A program made the translations under genes and the position numbers. The notes under the pieces are model-generated. The model searched no databases. It worked only from the letters and a program-made list of their open reading frames with translations, and was not told the origin of the DNA. Shown here in pieces: positions 7,732 through 17,393 of a DNA stretch of 64,000 nt; positions within the stretch are counted from its first letter, which is position 1; each line of letters starts with the position of its first letter. The stretch is from Alishewanella agri BL06 (GTDB lineage: Bacteria > Pseudomonadota > Gammaproteobacteria > Enterobacterales > Alteromonadaceae), in NCBI RefSeq assembly GCF_000272005.1, contig NZ_AKKU01000011.1, positions 310,001-374,000 on the forward strand, written 5' to 3'.

Positions 7732-9453
7732 ATGAAAAAAACGTTAATTGCAGCCGCCGTGGTTGCAGCCGGTGTCGCCGGGTATTACTTTTTAAAACCC
7801 TCATCAGCTACGCAACTGGATTTTCCAGAGCTGGCTTATATCCCTGCCGATACGGTGCTGATGTCTGCACAACTGACCCCACTGGATATCGTGTCCTATC
7901 TGAAAAGTCTGGGATTATCGCCGGAGATGTATCTGAATCCGGAAATGAACGAGGTCTATAGCCAGTTGGCCGCTGAATCATCTAGTGCCGGCAAATTTGG
8001 TATTGCCTTGCTGCAAAACTACTTACAAGCGTTGAGTGAGCCAGAAAGCTTTGTCCAGAAAACAGGTATCGCCGCGCAAACCCGCTCTCTGACCTATATG
8101 GTCGGTGCTGCTCCGGTGATCCGCTTTGAACTGGCGGACGAAGCGGCCTTTTGGGCGATGTTTGAACAAGCTGCAACTAACAGTGGTCTGGCTTCTGAGC
8201 AACAGAATCTGAATGGCCACAATTTCCGCAGTTATAGTTTAGATGAGCAGCTCGCTGGTGCGCAGTTGCTGGTTAGCGTAGAACGCGGTTGGGGTACCAT
8301 AGCCTTACATCATAGCGCGCTGTCAGAGAGCCACCGTGCCGAGAGTCTGGCATTACAGCAACCCGCCAGTAACCTGCTCAATAGCGGTAAGTTACAGGCG
8401 ATGGTAAAGCAATATCAGCTGAAAGCTGACGGTATCGGTTATCTGAGCACCGAACAATTGGCTCAGGCGCTGACCACTACTGATGGTAACCAGCTGGCAC
8501 GCGATTTACAGCTGACCTTTAGCGAAGGCTTACCGGAAGCGCTGCAAGTGTGGCACACCCCGGCCTGTCAAGCTGATATGGCGATGTTAAGTAAAACCTG
8601 GCCTGGTCTGGTAATGGATGCTGAACTGGTTGAGCAAGCGCCTGGCAAACTGCATATGCGGTCGAAGATGTTATTCCCCACCACCAGCCAGATTGCACTG
8701 GAAGGCTTACAAGGCCTGCAAGGTTTTATCCCCGCCAGCTTAAACGGTGGTTTACCGGACAGCATGTTTTATATGGGGTTAGGCGCCGAAATTAGCCAGT
8801 TAACGCCTGCAGTGAGCAAGCTCTGGGCTGGCATGACCGATCTTAGCGTAAGCTGTGAACCTCTGGTGGCAGTGCAACAGCAGATGAAAGCCCAGAACCC
8901 ACTAATGATGTTGGCGATGGCCGGTATGGCCGCCAATGGCTTACAGGGTTTATCGGTAACTATTAATGATTTTAGTCTGGATCCGGCAACCGGCCAGCCA
9001 AATCAGGCCGATGCACTGCTAACCTTATCTGCAGATAATCCACAAGCTCTGCTGACCAATGCCCAGGCCACGCTACCACCGCTGGCGGGGATCACCTTAC
9101 CGGCAGCCGGTGAAGAGGTATCCGTTGCAGAGCTATTCCCGCCCGTCGCCATGCTGGGTTTAGACGTGCGTTTACAAGCTACCGATAAGCACCTGTTACT
9201 CTATGTTGGCGAGAAAGCGAAAACGCAGGCGGCCACCATTGCCAAAGAGCCACTGAGTAAAAATGGTTTATTTAGTTTTGGTATGGACTATCAGCAGTTT
9301 TTCAGCGCCATGGCGAAGATGTCAGAACTTTCCGGACAACCGCTGCCCGCTGAGTTGGAGTCGATGTTAAAAACCAATATGCAGATGGGCATGTCATTTG
9401 CTATCGACCGGCATGGTATCGTAATTAACTCTGATGCCAAAGTCGGCGAATAA
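7732..9453 (+). CDS. Uncharacterised N-terminally anchored protein of the min locus
   Basis: 573-residue protein I do not recognise as a named family. An N-terminal hydrophobic helix (residues 4-21, after MKK) with no lipobox suggests a signal anchor with the rest in the periplasm. The body has repeated alternations of short beta strands and helices, including two similar openings of the type IPADTVLMSAQL and IPASLNGGLPDSMFYMGLG. This suggests a duplicated fold reminiscent of DUF3352-like envelope proteins; that comparison is tentative. It has a good AAGGAGCAG site, starts 40 bp after minE, and ends at a strong terminator, so it may be expressed with minCDE by readthrough. It is clearly coding: same codon use as neighbours and full length without interruptions. 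Confidence 0.8.
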   Translation: MKKTLIAAAVVAAGVAGYYFLKPSSATQLDFPELAYIPADTVLMSAQLTPLDIVSYLKSLGLSPEMYLNPEMNEVYSQLAAESSSAGKFGIALLQNYLQALSEPESFVQKTGIAAQTRSLTYMVGAAPVIRFELADEAAFWAMFEQAATNSGLASEQQNLNGHNFRSYSLDEQLAGAQLLVSVERGWGTIALHHSALSESHRAESLALQQPASNLLNSGKLQAMVKQYQLKADGIGYLSTEQLAQALTTTDGNQLARDLQLTFSEGLPEALQVWHTPACQADMAMLSKTWPGLVMDAELVEQAPGKLHMRSKMLFPTTSQIALEGLQGLQGFIPASLNGGLPDSMFYMGLGAEISQLTPAVSKLWAGMTDLSVSCEPLVAVQQQMKAQNPLMMLAMAGMAANGLQGLSVTINDFSLDPATGQPNQADALLTLSADNPQALLTNAQATLPPLAGITLPAAGEEVSVAELFPPVAMLGLDVRLQATDKHLLLYVGEKAKTQAATIAKEPLSKNGLFSFGMDYQQFFSAMAKMSELSGQPLPAELESMLKTNMQMGMSFAIDRHGIVINSDAKVGE

Positions 9454-9472
9454 CACTAGCTGCGTAACAGAC

Positions 9473-9498
9473 AAAGCCGGATAATATCCGGCTTTTTT
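9473..9498. terminator. Bidirectional intrinsic terminator
   Basis: Arms AAAGCCGGA (9473-9481) and TCCGGCTTT (9487-9495) with a 5-nt loop, followed by a T-run on the plus strand and with an A-run giving U-rich RNA on the minus strand. It ends the 573-residue gene rightward. The rarD stop codon (9497-9499) touches it, so it also ends rarD leftward. Confidence 0.88.
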
Positions 9499-10389
9499 AT
9501 ACCTTACGCCGGCGATTAGCCCGCCAAGCATCGATACTGTAACAAAATAACGCCAGCCAGATCAGACCGAAGGTAAACAGCCGCTCTAATGCAAAAGGTT
9601 CCTGATATAACCAAACACCGAAAATAAACATCATGGTCGGCCCGATATACTGGAAAAAGCCCATTGTTGATAACTTCAGGCGCCGGGCCGCAGCAATAAA
9701 ACACAGCAAAGGAACCGTAGTAACCAGACCGGCAGCCATCAAATAAAGGTTCAGGCCTACACTGTTTTCGAATAAATTCGCCGCAGGGCTGGCAGCATAA
9801 GACCACCAGTACCATAGCGCTAAAGGTAATAGTAACAAGGATTCGATAAAGAGCCCTTTTATCGCATCTACGGCCAGCTTTTTACGCAATAGCCCATAAA
9901 CCGCAAACGAGCTTGCCAGTGCCAGTGCTATCCAGGGTACAGCGCCGTAACCGACTATCTGCCACAGTACACCTACCGAAGCCAAGCCAACCGCTAACCA
10001 CTGTAACTTTCGCAGCCGCTCTCCGAGAAACAGCATGCCCAGCAGCACATTCAGCAGCGGATTAATGTAATAACCCAGGCTGGCATCCAGCATATGATTA
10101 TTATTTACCGCCCATATAAATAGCCCCCAGTTACCCCCCAGCAACACGGCACACAACAAAAGCCAGCCAGCAGTTTAGGTTTTGCCAGCACTGCCAGCGT
10201 CTCGCGCCCCTGTTTTAACAGTAACAATACGATAAACAACAACAAAAAAGACCAGACGATTCGGTGCAGCAAGATCTCCGGTGCCGGGATAACGTCAATC
10301 TGTTTAAAATATAGTGGCGCTATGCCCCATAATGTATAAGCACTGGCTGCAAAAAGGCCGCCTAATTTTTGTTCACGCGTTAACGCCAT
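9497..10389 (-). pseudogene. rarD: RarD-type EamA/DMT transporter interrupted by a -1 frameshift
   Basis: Two frames together encode a complete RarD (ten-helix drug/metabolite-superfamily transporter, chloramphenicol-sensitivity family). The 5' part starts at ATG 10389 (MALTREQKLGGLFAASAY...) and reads correctly to KPKLLAG near 10165. The natural continuation, LLCAVLLGGNWGLFIWAVN, is in another frame and runs to 9497. On the coding strand the join is GGC-TTTT-GTTGTG; one extra T (T5 instead of T4) restores the frame. In the present sequence the first frame ends in an unrelated tail after about 95 residues. This is either a recent null mutation or a base-calling error in a short homopolymer. 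The 3' ORF could in principle start at a TTG, but that would lack the first helices. Confidence 0.88.
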
Positions 10390-10443
10390 ACCGACTCCAA
10401 TAATTAAGGCGGCAATTATACGCGGACTCGGCATCTTGGGTCG

Positions 10444-10473
10444 AAAAAAAACAGCCGGCGAGTGCCGGCTGTT
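10444..10473 (-). terminator. Intrinsic terminator of the DUF4397 lipoprotein gene
   Basis: On the minus strand AACAGCCGGC pairs perfectly with GCCGGCTGTT around a 4-nt loop and is followed by a run of eight T. It lies about 30 bp after the lipoprotein stop codon. Confidence 0.9.
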
Positions 10474-10505
10474 GTCATGTATTGCACAATACGTTGCGTT
10501 GCTGT

Positions 10506-11885
10506 TTATTCCTGAACAAAATCGTCCATCAGAATCAGCCCAACATCTGCAGTTAACCCCTCACCATCGCGCGCGATAGCGGTGTAAATCTTGTTAGCCT
10601 CGAGGCTAAGTGCTACCGGGCCAATTGCCGCTGTTTTTGAGCCTGCCGGTGTAACAGTTACCACATAGTCACCTGCGGCCAGAGACACGTAGCCGGTATC
10701 GGCTTTGAATGGCACAGCCGCGAAAGCGGGTGTCGCTGTTGAGATATCGTTGGTTGCGGTAACATAGATATCTACCGGACCTGCCAACGTCGAGCCGTGT
10801 ACAATACGCACTTGAGCTTCAGTGGCGATACGGCGTGGCATGTCTGCTAGTACCAGGGGCTCAATGGTGTTTTCAGTCAAGGAACCTACTGCCAACACGC
10901 TGTAAAATGCTCCGGCTTCTAACGGTAAATCAGCGTCAATCACCACCACATCGTTGTTAGCGTTAGCGGCGACTTTCACATTGTAGGTATCGGGCGCGAC
11001 ACCCAGATAGCCCGTGAAGTCCGGGAAGGACAAGGCTTCGACCAATTTGATGGCATCGTTAGCTATGACATCTACCGCTGGCGCATCTGACACATTGTGC
11101 ACCACCCGCACTGAGGCTGTGGTATTTGCATCCAGAATGTCCAGACTTTCACCCGTTGGCGTTACCGCCAGTAAGGAAACCGGTGAATCGCCAGAGAAGC
11201 GGTTATTAATCGCTGCCACCACTAAGTCGGTGCCAGCAGCTAACTCCAGAGGACCAGAGTCAAACACTACCATATCCTGACCCGGTAATGTAATGCGTAC
11301 ACGGTAGTTACCGGCGGCAACATCGATGGCTCCGGTAAACTCTTTAAAATCAAGTGTATCCAGCGGTGCTCCCAGTGCCGCATCTGGCGCAGTGACGTGA
11401 ATATCAACTGCTGGTGCCGCAGATGCCGCATGCACCACTTGTAACCGGATGTTACCTGCGGCTAAATCTGCCACATCTGATGTCACCACTAGCGGCTCCA
11501 ACGTATCCTGTGCGACAGAACCTACCGCAAAGACCTTGTAGTTGGTCGCCTCTGCCAGCGCCAAATCTACTGGCCCGATAACTGTGGCAGTTGCATCGCC
11601 CGGCAGTAAGGCTTCTACCGCCACGTTGTAAGTTGCAGGCGCCAGGTCAAAGTTCTCAGAGCTTTGACCAAAGGCCAGATTTTCGATTACCGGCTCGCCA
11701 CCTACTAAGACATTAACGTTGGGTGCATCTGAGGACGCGTGAATCACTCTTAAGGTCGCATCGACCACTACCGGTGGTGGTGGTGGTGGCGGCGGAGGTA
11801 CGACTACTGGATCACTGCTGCTATTGCACGCACTGAGCGTCGCCATTACCGCTGCGGCGACTGAAAGTGAGACGATTTTTTTCAT
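10506..11885 (-). CDS. DUF4397-repeat surface/periplasmic lipoprotein
   Basis: 459-residue predicted lipoprotein with a lipobox LSAC (Cys20). A short linker holds a nine-proline tract (residues 30-38). Four DUF4397 modules follow, each opening with a variant of LRVIHASSDAPNVNVLV (others begin LQVVHAASAAP, VRVVHNVSDAP and VRIVHGSTLAG). Each is a beta-sandwich of about 100 residues; two consecutive modules share the phrase FAVGSVAQDTLEPLV / LAVGSLTENTIEPLV, which suggests internal duplication. Function is unknown; the family is usually cell-surface or periplasmic. It is monocistronic, with its own terminator, an AAGGGT ribosome binding site and a hairpin-prone 5' leader. Confidence 0.88.
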   Translation of the reverse strand: MKKIVSLSVAAAVMATLSACNSSSDPVVVPPPPPPPPPVVVDATLRVIHASSDAPNVNVLVGGEPVIENLAFGQSSENFDLAPATYNVAVEALLPGDATATVIGPVDLALAEATNYKVFAVGSVAQDTLEPLVVTSDVADLAAGNIRLQVVHAASAAPAVDIHVTAPDAALGAPLDTLDFKEFTGAIDVAAGNYRVRITLPGQDMVVFDSGPLELAAGTDLVVAAINNRFSGDSPVSLLAVTPTGESLDILDANTTASVRVVHNVSDAPAVDVIANDAIKLVEALSFPDFTGYLGVAPDTYNVKVAANANNDVVVIDADLPLEAGAFYSVLAVGSLTENTIEPLVLADMPRRIATEAQVRIVHGSTLAGPVDIYVTATNDISTATPAFAAVPFKADTGYVSLAAGDYVVTVTPAGSKTAAIGPVALSLEANKIYTAIARDGEGLTADVGLILMDDFVQE

Positions 11886-11900
11886 TGTTCTTACCCTTCA

Positions 11901-11949
11901 GTTGATAGTTGCTCGAAAACTTACGCCGCGGTAAAGAGCAAAGATCAAC
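11901..11949 (-). promoter_or_regulatory. Imperfect inverted repeat in the 5' region of the DUF4397 gene
   Basis: GTTGAT-AG-TTGCTC (11901-11914) is mirrored by GAGCAA-AG-ATCAAC (11936-11949): two 6-bp stems separated by a symmetrical 2x2 mismatch. It begins 16 bp upstream of the lipoprotein ATG. It could be an operator or a leader RNA hairpin; there is no direct evidence for either. Confidence 0.35.
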
Positions 11950-12030
11950 TACTACAGGTGCAAAAAACCGACATTATTATTGCAAAAATTCTACTGATCC
12001 ATCTCGACTTTATTAACGTTAAATTTCAGC

Positions 12031-13164
12031 TTAATTATCGATGTGTGCAGGAAGTGTTAAGAAAGGCGCTAATACTGCGCCGCGCCATCCGGTTAAAAAT
12101 TCAGGTACCGGCAGCTGGTTACGCTCCTGATCACTCACCCGCCAACACCAGTTAAAATATTCGTGCAACTGACGACGGGTTGCCAGAAATGATGCCGGTA
12201 TATCTGCTGCGGCAGCGGCATCCTTTACCGCTTGTCCGATTTCAGCCAATACAACCTTTTCACCGGCAAATTTCTCATTATGATAGAACTTTTGCGGACA
12301 ATGCTCCGGATTTAATGTTTTAGCATGGTTAATTAACTCAACCAGCAATTTAGCGTGTCGTCGCAGCTCCCGCACCGGCATACCGGGGATGTTTAACAAA
12401 CTCTCTGCTGTTGCCGGTTTGCGCTTCGCCAGTTCAAAAAGCTGTGCGTCTTTTACCACCAAGCCCAAGGCCAGATCTTTGCTGCTGGCATACTGATAGC
12501 GCCAGCTTACCAGCTCACGTAAAATCGCCAATTCCCGGCTATTTAGCTGACTGCTATTCTTAATCTCCAGATATTTAAATTCAGCCGGCAATTGTTGTTG
12601 CCGCCGCGCCATCAGGGTTTGTCCCTCGGCTAATAGCAGGGCTAATTTTGTGCTGTTGGATAATTCGGCCAGAAGTCGCTGATACACTGGCAGTAAAAAC
12701 TTAACGTCGTTAGCAGCGTAATCAAGTTGCTTTTGCGCCAGTGGTCTGGCAAGCCAATCGGTGCGCGATTCGCTTTTGTCCAGCACTTCGCCGGTTAATT
12801 GCTCAACCAGTCTGGCATAACCCATACTACCGCCCCAACCCAGAATTTCGGCTGCCAGCTGAGTATCAAATAATGGTGCGATGTTCGTAATACCAATGGT
12901 AGCCAGGGCTTCGAGATCTTCCGTGCAAGAATGCAGAATTTTGGTCACGCCTGTTGCCGCCAGTAAAGCCTGTAACGGCTGCCAGTCGGTAATAGTTAGC
13001 GGATCAACTAACGCCAGCCGGCTGCCGTCATACAGCTGAATAAGCCCCAATTTTGGGTAGAGGGTGCTTTGCCGGATAAACTCGGTATCCAGGGCAAGTA
13101 GTGGCTGTTCGATAGCCTGGCGGCAAAAATCGGCCAGCGCCTGATTGGTGGTAACTAAAGACAT
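12031..13164 (-). CDS. rnd: Ribonuclease D
   Basis: 377-residue 3'-5' exoribonuclease of the DEDD family acting on tRNA and other small RNA 3' ends. The exonuclease motif I is LALDTEFIR (D26, E28). Motif II is the LHSCTEDLEAL stretch, and motif III DYAANDVKFLLPVY carries the catalytic Tyr/Asp arrangement of the DEDDy type. An HRDC domain follows in the C-terminal half (about 210-290). Length matches E. coli RNase D (375). It is downstream of fadD on the same strand, as in E. coli, with a terminator between the two genes. Confidence 0.97.
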   Translation of the reverse strand: MSLVTTNQALADFCRQAIEQPLLALDTEFIRQSTLYPKLGLIQLYDGSRLALVDPLTITDWQPLQALLAATGVTKILHSCTEDLEALATIGITNIAPLFDTQLAAEILGWGGSMGYARLVEQLTGEVLDKSESRTDWLARPLAQKQLDYAANDVKFLLPVYQRLLAELSNSTKLALLLAEGQTLMARRQQQLPAEFKYLEIKNSSQLNSRELAILRELVSWRYQYASSKDLALGLVVKDAQLFELAKRKPATAESLLNIPGMPVRELRRHAKLLVELINHAKTLNPEHCPQKFYHNEKFAGEKVVLAEIGQAVKDAAAAADIPASFLATRRQLHEYFNWCWRVSDQERNQLPVPEFLTGWRGAVLAPFLTLPAHIDN

Positions 13165-13180
13165 GCTTATCTCTCAAAGT

Positions 13181-13206
13181 AAAAAGCCGGCAATCGCCGG
13201 CTTTTT
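13181..13206. terminator. Bidirectional terminator between fadD and rnd
   Basis: Perfect 11-bp arms AAAAAGCCGGC and GCCGGCTTTTT around a 4-nt loop. It follows the fadD stop by two bases on the minus strand and precedes rnd, so rnd probably has its own promoter or depends on readthrough. Confidence 0.85.
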
Positions 13207-13207
13207 A

Positions 13208-14863
13208 TTAACCGCGCAGCTCGCGGCGTAGGATCTTTCCTACGTTAGTTTTGGGCAATTCTGAGCGGAATTCTACCAGCTTTGGCACCTTGTAGCCGGT
13301 TAAATGTTGCTTACAGTGTGCAATCACTTCCTGCTCGGTCAGGCTTTGGTCTTTTTTCACCACAAAGACCTTCACCACCTCTCCAGTTACTTCATTAGGT
13401 ACACCAACAGCGGCAACTTCCAGCACTTTTTCGTTCATCGCGACCACTTCTTCAATCTCGTTCGGGAACACATTAAAGCCCGATACCAGAATCATATCTT
13501 TCTTGCGGTCGACAATATAAAAGAAGCCATCGGCGTCCATAGTGGCGATATCACCGGTATATAACCAGCCATCTTTAATGGTCTTCGCCGTTTCTTCCGG
13601 CCGGTTCAGGTATCCCAGCATTACCTGAGGCCCTTGCACTATCATTTCACCCGCTTCACCGACTGCGACATCATTACCGTTTTCATCCACTAAGCGGATA
13701 TCGGTTGAAGGTGCCGGTAAACCGATACTGCCGTTAAAGTCATCCAGATCGAACGGGCTTAACGTCACCAGCGGACAGCATTCGGTTAAACCGTAACCTT
13801 CCAACAGCCTGGTTTTAGTCACTTTTTTCCAGCGCTCCGCCACCGGGCGCTGCACCGCCATACCGCCACCCAGAGACAGTTTTAACCGACTGAAGTCCAG
13901 TTCTGCAAAGCCAGGGGTATTCAACAGACCATTAAACAGGGTGTTAACGCCGGTGATCGCCGTAAACGGAAATTTGGCCAGCTCTTTTACAAAGTTGGGC
14001 ATATCGCGTGGATTGGTAATCAGCAGATTAGTACCACCGTGTTTGAAAAACACAAAGAAATTCGCGGTAAGCGCAAAGATATGATACAGCGGTAAGGCAG
14101 TAACCACATTTTCTTTGCCTTCATCGAGAAATTTGTCCAGAAAGCCACTGGCCTGTTCCAGATTCGCGACCATATTGCGATGCGTCAGCATCGCGCCTTT
14201 GGAAACCCCGGTCGTACCACCGGTATATTGTAAAAAGGCAATATCATCGCCAGTCATCTGCGGTTTTTGCCAGCTTAAGCCGGCGCCACGCTGTAGCACG
14301 TCTTTATAAGTCACAAAACGGCGTAACTGATAAGCCGGGATCAGCTTTTTCAGATGCTTAACCACCAGGTTAACAAGTGTGCCTTTTACCGCACCTAACA
14401 TATCGCCCATCTTGGTCAGAATAACGTGCTCAACCTGAATATTTTTCTCAACTGCCATCAGGGTGTGGGCAAAGTTTTCAACGATAATAATAGCGCGGGC
14501 TTTAGAATCGGTTAACTGGTGTTGTAATTCGCGCGGGGTATAGAGCGGGTTCACATTGACTACGCTACAACCGGCCCGTAACACGCCCATCAGCGCAACC
14601 GGGTATTGCAGTAAATTCGGCATCATAATGGCAACGGCATCGCCTTTTTTCAGCCCCAGCTCGTGTTGCAAATAGGCCGCGAATGCCTGACTTTGCTGAT
14701 CCAACTGCCGGTAGGTAATGCTTTTACCCATATTGACAAAGGCGATTTTATCGGCAAATTTGGCAATGCTTTGCTCGAAAATATCTAATAATGAAGAATA
14801 ATGATCAGGATCGATTTGTGCCGGCACGCCTGCAGGGTAACGCTTTAACCAGACTCTATCCAC
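13208..14863 (-). CDS. fadD: Long-chain-fatty-acid-CoA ligase
   Basis: 551-residue acyl-activating enzyme that makes fatty acyl-CoA for beta-oxidation and fatty acid uptake. The AMP-binding P-loop is [11 protein letters not shown] at residues 213-223. The A5-type motif [12 protein letters not shown], the YTGDIATMD segment and the terminal GKILRREL catalytic-Lys motif are all present. The start is a GTG preceded at 7 bp by AAGGAG; the N-terminus [10 protein letters not shown] matches gammaproteobacterial FadD. The upstream gap contains TGGTCTGA on the minus strand, only the core of a FadR-like site, so regulation by FadR is unproven. Confidence 0.97.
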   Translation of the reverse strand: MDRVWLKRYPAGVPAQIDPDHYSSLLDIFEQSIAKFADKIAFVNMGKSITYRQLDQQSQAFAAYLQHELGLKKGDAVAIMMPNLLQYPVALMGVLRAGCSVVNVNPLYTPRELQHQLTDSKARAIIIVENFAHTLMAVEKNIQVEHVILTKMGDMLGAVKGTLVNLVVKHLKKLIPAYQLRRFVTYKDVLQRGAGLSWQKPQMTGDDIAFLQYTGGTTGVSKGAMLTHRNMVANLEQASGFLDKFLDEGKENVVTALPLYHIFALTANFFVFFKHGGTNLLITNPRDMPNFVKELAKFPFTAITGVNTLFNGLLNTPGFAELDFSRLKLSLGGGMAVQRPVAERWKKVTKTRLLEGYGLTECCPLVTLSPFDLDDFNGSIGLPAPSTDIRLVDENGNDVAVGEAGEMIVQGPQVMLGYLNRPEETAKTIKDGWLYTGDIATMDADGFFYIVDRKKDMILVSGFNVFPNEIEEVVAMNEKVLEVAAVGVPNEVTGEVVKVFVVKKDQSLTEQEVIAHCKQHLTGYKVPKLVEFRSELPKTNVGKILRRELRG

Positions 14864-15038
14864 CGTCTACTCCTTAAAAATAGTTGTTATACTTAACCCT
14901 GCGCACTTTTCTAAGTGTCTGACGGGTTTTTTATAATTTTACGTTTACGGCAGGTTATCAGACCAAGTTTTGACCTGCTCACCCACTCTGAGTATTTACT
15001 CTAACTCTAATCATCCCACAAATAGCGAAATCAGACAA

Positions 15039-15899
15039 TTAGTCTGCTGTAGCTCTGGCAGGCTTGGTAAACTTTAACGTCATCCGATCACTCTCGCCTA
15101 TAGCCAGATAATAATCACGATCGGTAAGCCCCATCGCCAGCGTCGGTGGCAACGCATACACACCTTTAGGATAATCTTTGCTATCGCGTGGATTCGCATT
15201 AATCTCACTGCTGGCGACCAGTTGAAATCCCACCTGCTCTGCAACCTGAATCAAATAAGCCTCATCAGTATAACCTTCAACCGCATAGCTGGTGATTTCG
15301 CTAACCCGCGCTGCCCGATGTTCTACCATACCAAGGGTACCACCAGGCTTTAACACCTGATACAGGCTTTGCATCGTTGCCAATAAATGTCCACGCTGGT
15401 CCCAAATATGAGCGTTGCGAAAGCTCAGAATCATATCAAACTGGTCGGGAGCTAAAGCCGGGATAAAATTTGGCGGATCTAATGCGACCCGGCCAACCTC
15501 ACCAAAATGCGCGTGTTGTTCCAGGATCCGCTGTTCCAGACGGCTACTTAGCCTGGCCCAAAATTGGCTTTTCGCATCCTGATTACTCGCCGCATCCTGC
15601 CGGAAATGGGCGACGGTTAAACGCCCTTGATCTTTCACGAAGGGCGCAATAATTTCGGTGTACCAGCCGCGAACCGGCCAAAGCTCTAATACCGACATCT
15701 GCGGCTCGATGCCAAAAAATAGCAGAGTTTCAACCGGATGACGATATTGGTTCCGCTGCAGATTTGCCGCGCCGCGCGCGGGATCTTCAGCCAACTCGGT
15801 TAAGCGCTCCCGCCATTGTTCAGCATCCGTTGCGACCACCGTCGCCGCGGGTGAGAGCAAACAGAGGGCGGCCACTATGCTTGTTATTGTTCTTTTCAT
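15039..15899 (-). CDS. Exported class I SAM-methyltransferase-like protein (COG4798 type)
   Basis: 286 residues from the ATG at 15899, chosen because AGGTAATAACT precedes it and a signal peptide follows directly (cut near ATVVATDA). An upstream ATG at 15917 is possible but poorer. The mature part has a Rossmann-type methyltransferase fold: a SAM-region strand SVLELWPVRGWYTEIIAP, then DMILSFRNAHIW and LKPGGTLGMVEHRA. COG4798-type proteins are annotated as predicted methyltransferases with a signal sequence, which is odd because SAM is cytoplasmic. The substrate is unknown. The gene is monocistronic and lies at the start of the accessory stretch between fadD and tsaB. Confidence 0.82.
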   Translation of the reverse strand: MKRTITSIVAALCLLSPAATVVATDAEQWRERLTELAEDPARGAANLQRNQYRHPVETLLFFGIEPQMSVLELWPVRGWYTEIIAPFVKDQGRLTVAHFRQDAASNQDAKSQFWARLSSRLEQRILEQHAHFGEVGRVALDPPNFIPALAPDQFDMILSFRNAHIWDQRGHLLATMQSLYQVLKPGGTLGMVEHRAARVSEITSYAVEGYTDEAYLIQVAEQVGFQLVASSEINANPRDSKDYPKGVYALPPTLAMGLTDRDYYLAIGESDRMTLKFTKPARATAD

Positions 15900-16079
15900 A
15901 GTTATTACCTGTTGCATCAGCGGCTGTGTTACTGGTACACAGCAATTATCTTAAGATAGCGTTGCCTTTGCCTAAAAGTCCAGCAAAACACAGATTTTTG
16001 CCACTCTGTCGCAGTTAGCTTGGTGGCGATTGGCAGATGCCGTACACTGTGCGGCGTGACAATTCAACAAGGGTTACTG

Positions 16080-17393
16080 ATGCGTAAGGTTGTTTTTCTC
16101 TCCGCACTGGCTTTAGCCACGACACCTGTATTGGCAGCGCCAAAAAACATTATCTATATGATTGGCGATGGTATGGGACCAGCCTATCTGACTGCCTATC
16201 GTTATTACCTGAATCAGGGTGAGCGACCAGTGCAACAGACGATTTTTGATCAACTACTGGTTGGCGCCTCCAGTACCTATCCTGACGATGACACCCTGGT
16301 TACCGACTCTGCGGCTGGTGCTACGGCGTTGGCCACCGGCGTAAAAAGCTTTAATGGCGCTATTTCGGTCAACCGGCAACATATTCCGATTGGCACCATG
16401 ATGCAGCTGGCCAAGCGCTTGGGTAAAGCCAATGGTATTGTCGCCAGCTCTCAGGTTAACCATGCTACGCCGGCTGCCTTTGTATCCCATAATGTGCATC
16501 GTCGCAATTACGACGCTATTGCTGATATGTATCTGGATTACCGGATTAATGGCCAGCCGGTGGCTGATGTAATTTTAGGTGGCGGTACTTCGTACTTTAT
16601 TCGTGACGACCGTAATCTGGTTACTGAATTTAAGCAGCAAGGCTATCAGTACGCCGGTAGTTGGCAGGATCTGAACCAGCTGACCACTAAGCCAGCTCTG
16701 GCACTGCTCGATAAAATTGGCTTACCTGCAGCGTTAAACAGCGAGCAACCCGCACAGCTGGCGACCTTAACCGAAAAAGCCCTGCAGCTGTTAAGTCCGG
16801 CCGAGAAAGGCTTTGTGCTAATGGTTGAGGGCAGCCAGATTGACTGGTGTGGGCATGATAATGATATCGCCTGTGCTATGGCCGAAATGCATGACTTTGC
16901 GAAAGCCATTGCCGTAGCAAAAGCCTATGTGGATGCCAACCCGGATACCTTGCTGGTGATTACGGCCGATCATGAAACCGGCGGTATGTCCTTAGGTGCG
17001 GATGGCAAATATCTGTGGTTACCCGAGGTGGTACGTGGTGTTAAAGCGACAGGCCGGCGAATTGCTGACGAAATGAATGCTGCAGACAGCGAACAGGCAG
17101 CGCTGGCACGTTGGCAAGCCTTGACCGGTATTAATATTACCGATGAAGAACAACAGCAGTTGCTTGCCGCTCGTGGTAAGGAGCAAAAAGATCTACGTGA
17201 CGTAGCGGTCAGACTGGTAGCCCAATATTCCTATACCGGCTGGACTACCGGCGGCCACACCGGCGCCGATGTGCCGGTAATGGCCTATGGTAAATACAGC
17301 GGGGCTTTCCGCGGCTTTATGGATAATACCGATATCGCCAAACAACTGATCCGCTATATCAGTACCAATCAAACCCCTAAAGCCAGCGAGTAA
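16080..17393 (+). CDS. Alkaline phosphatase (PhoA family)
   Basis: 437 residues from the ATG at 16080; the longer upstream frame would bury the signal peptide. The signal peptide is MRKVVFLSALALATTPVLA, cut before APKN. Active-site features of the alkaline phosphatase family are visible: metal Asp30 in MIGDGMG, nucleophile Ser77 in TDSAAGATA, the DWCGHDND metal ligands, TADHETGG and the late GGHTGADVPV His. It is a periplasmic phosphomonoesterase for phosphate scavenging. It is shorter than E. coli PhoA (471 residues) and closer to Vibrio/Shewanella-type enzymes. I see no clear Pho box. It converges with the chalcone-isomerase-like gene across a palindrome. Confidence 0.93.
   Translation: MRKVVFLSALALATTPVLAAPKNIIYMIGDGMGPAYLTAYRYYLNQGERPVQQTIFDQLLVGASSTYPDDDTLVTDSAAGATALATGVKSFNGAISVNRQHIPIGTMMQLAKRLGKANGIVASSQVNHATPAAFVSHNVHRRNYDAIADMYLDYRINGQPVADVILGGGTSYFIRDDRNLVTEFKQQGYQYAGSWQDLNQLTTKPALALLDKIGLPAALNSEQPAQLATLTEKALQLLSPAEKGFVLMVEGSQIDWCGHDNDIACAMAEMHDFAKAIAVAKAYVDANPDTLLVITADHETGGMSLGADGKYLWLPEVVRGVKATGRRIADEMNAADSEQAALARWQALTGINITDEEQQQLLAARGKEQKDLRDVAVRLVAQYSYTGWTTGGHTGADVPVMAYGKYSGAFRGFMDNTDIAKQLIRYISTNQTPKASE

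Noticed and set aside
14955-14968. TGGTCTGA core upstream of fadD as a FadR operator
   Set aside because: Only the central octamer fits the FadR consensus; the flanking half-site positions do not, so it is not reported as an operator.
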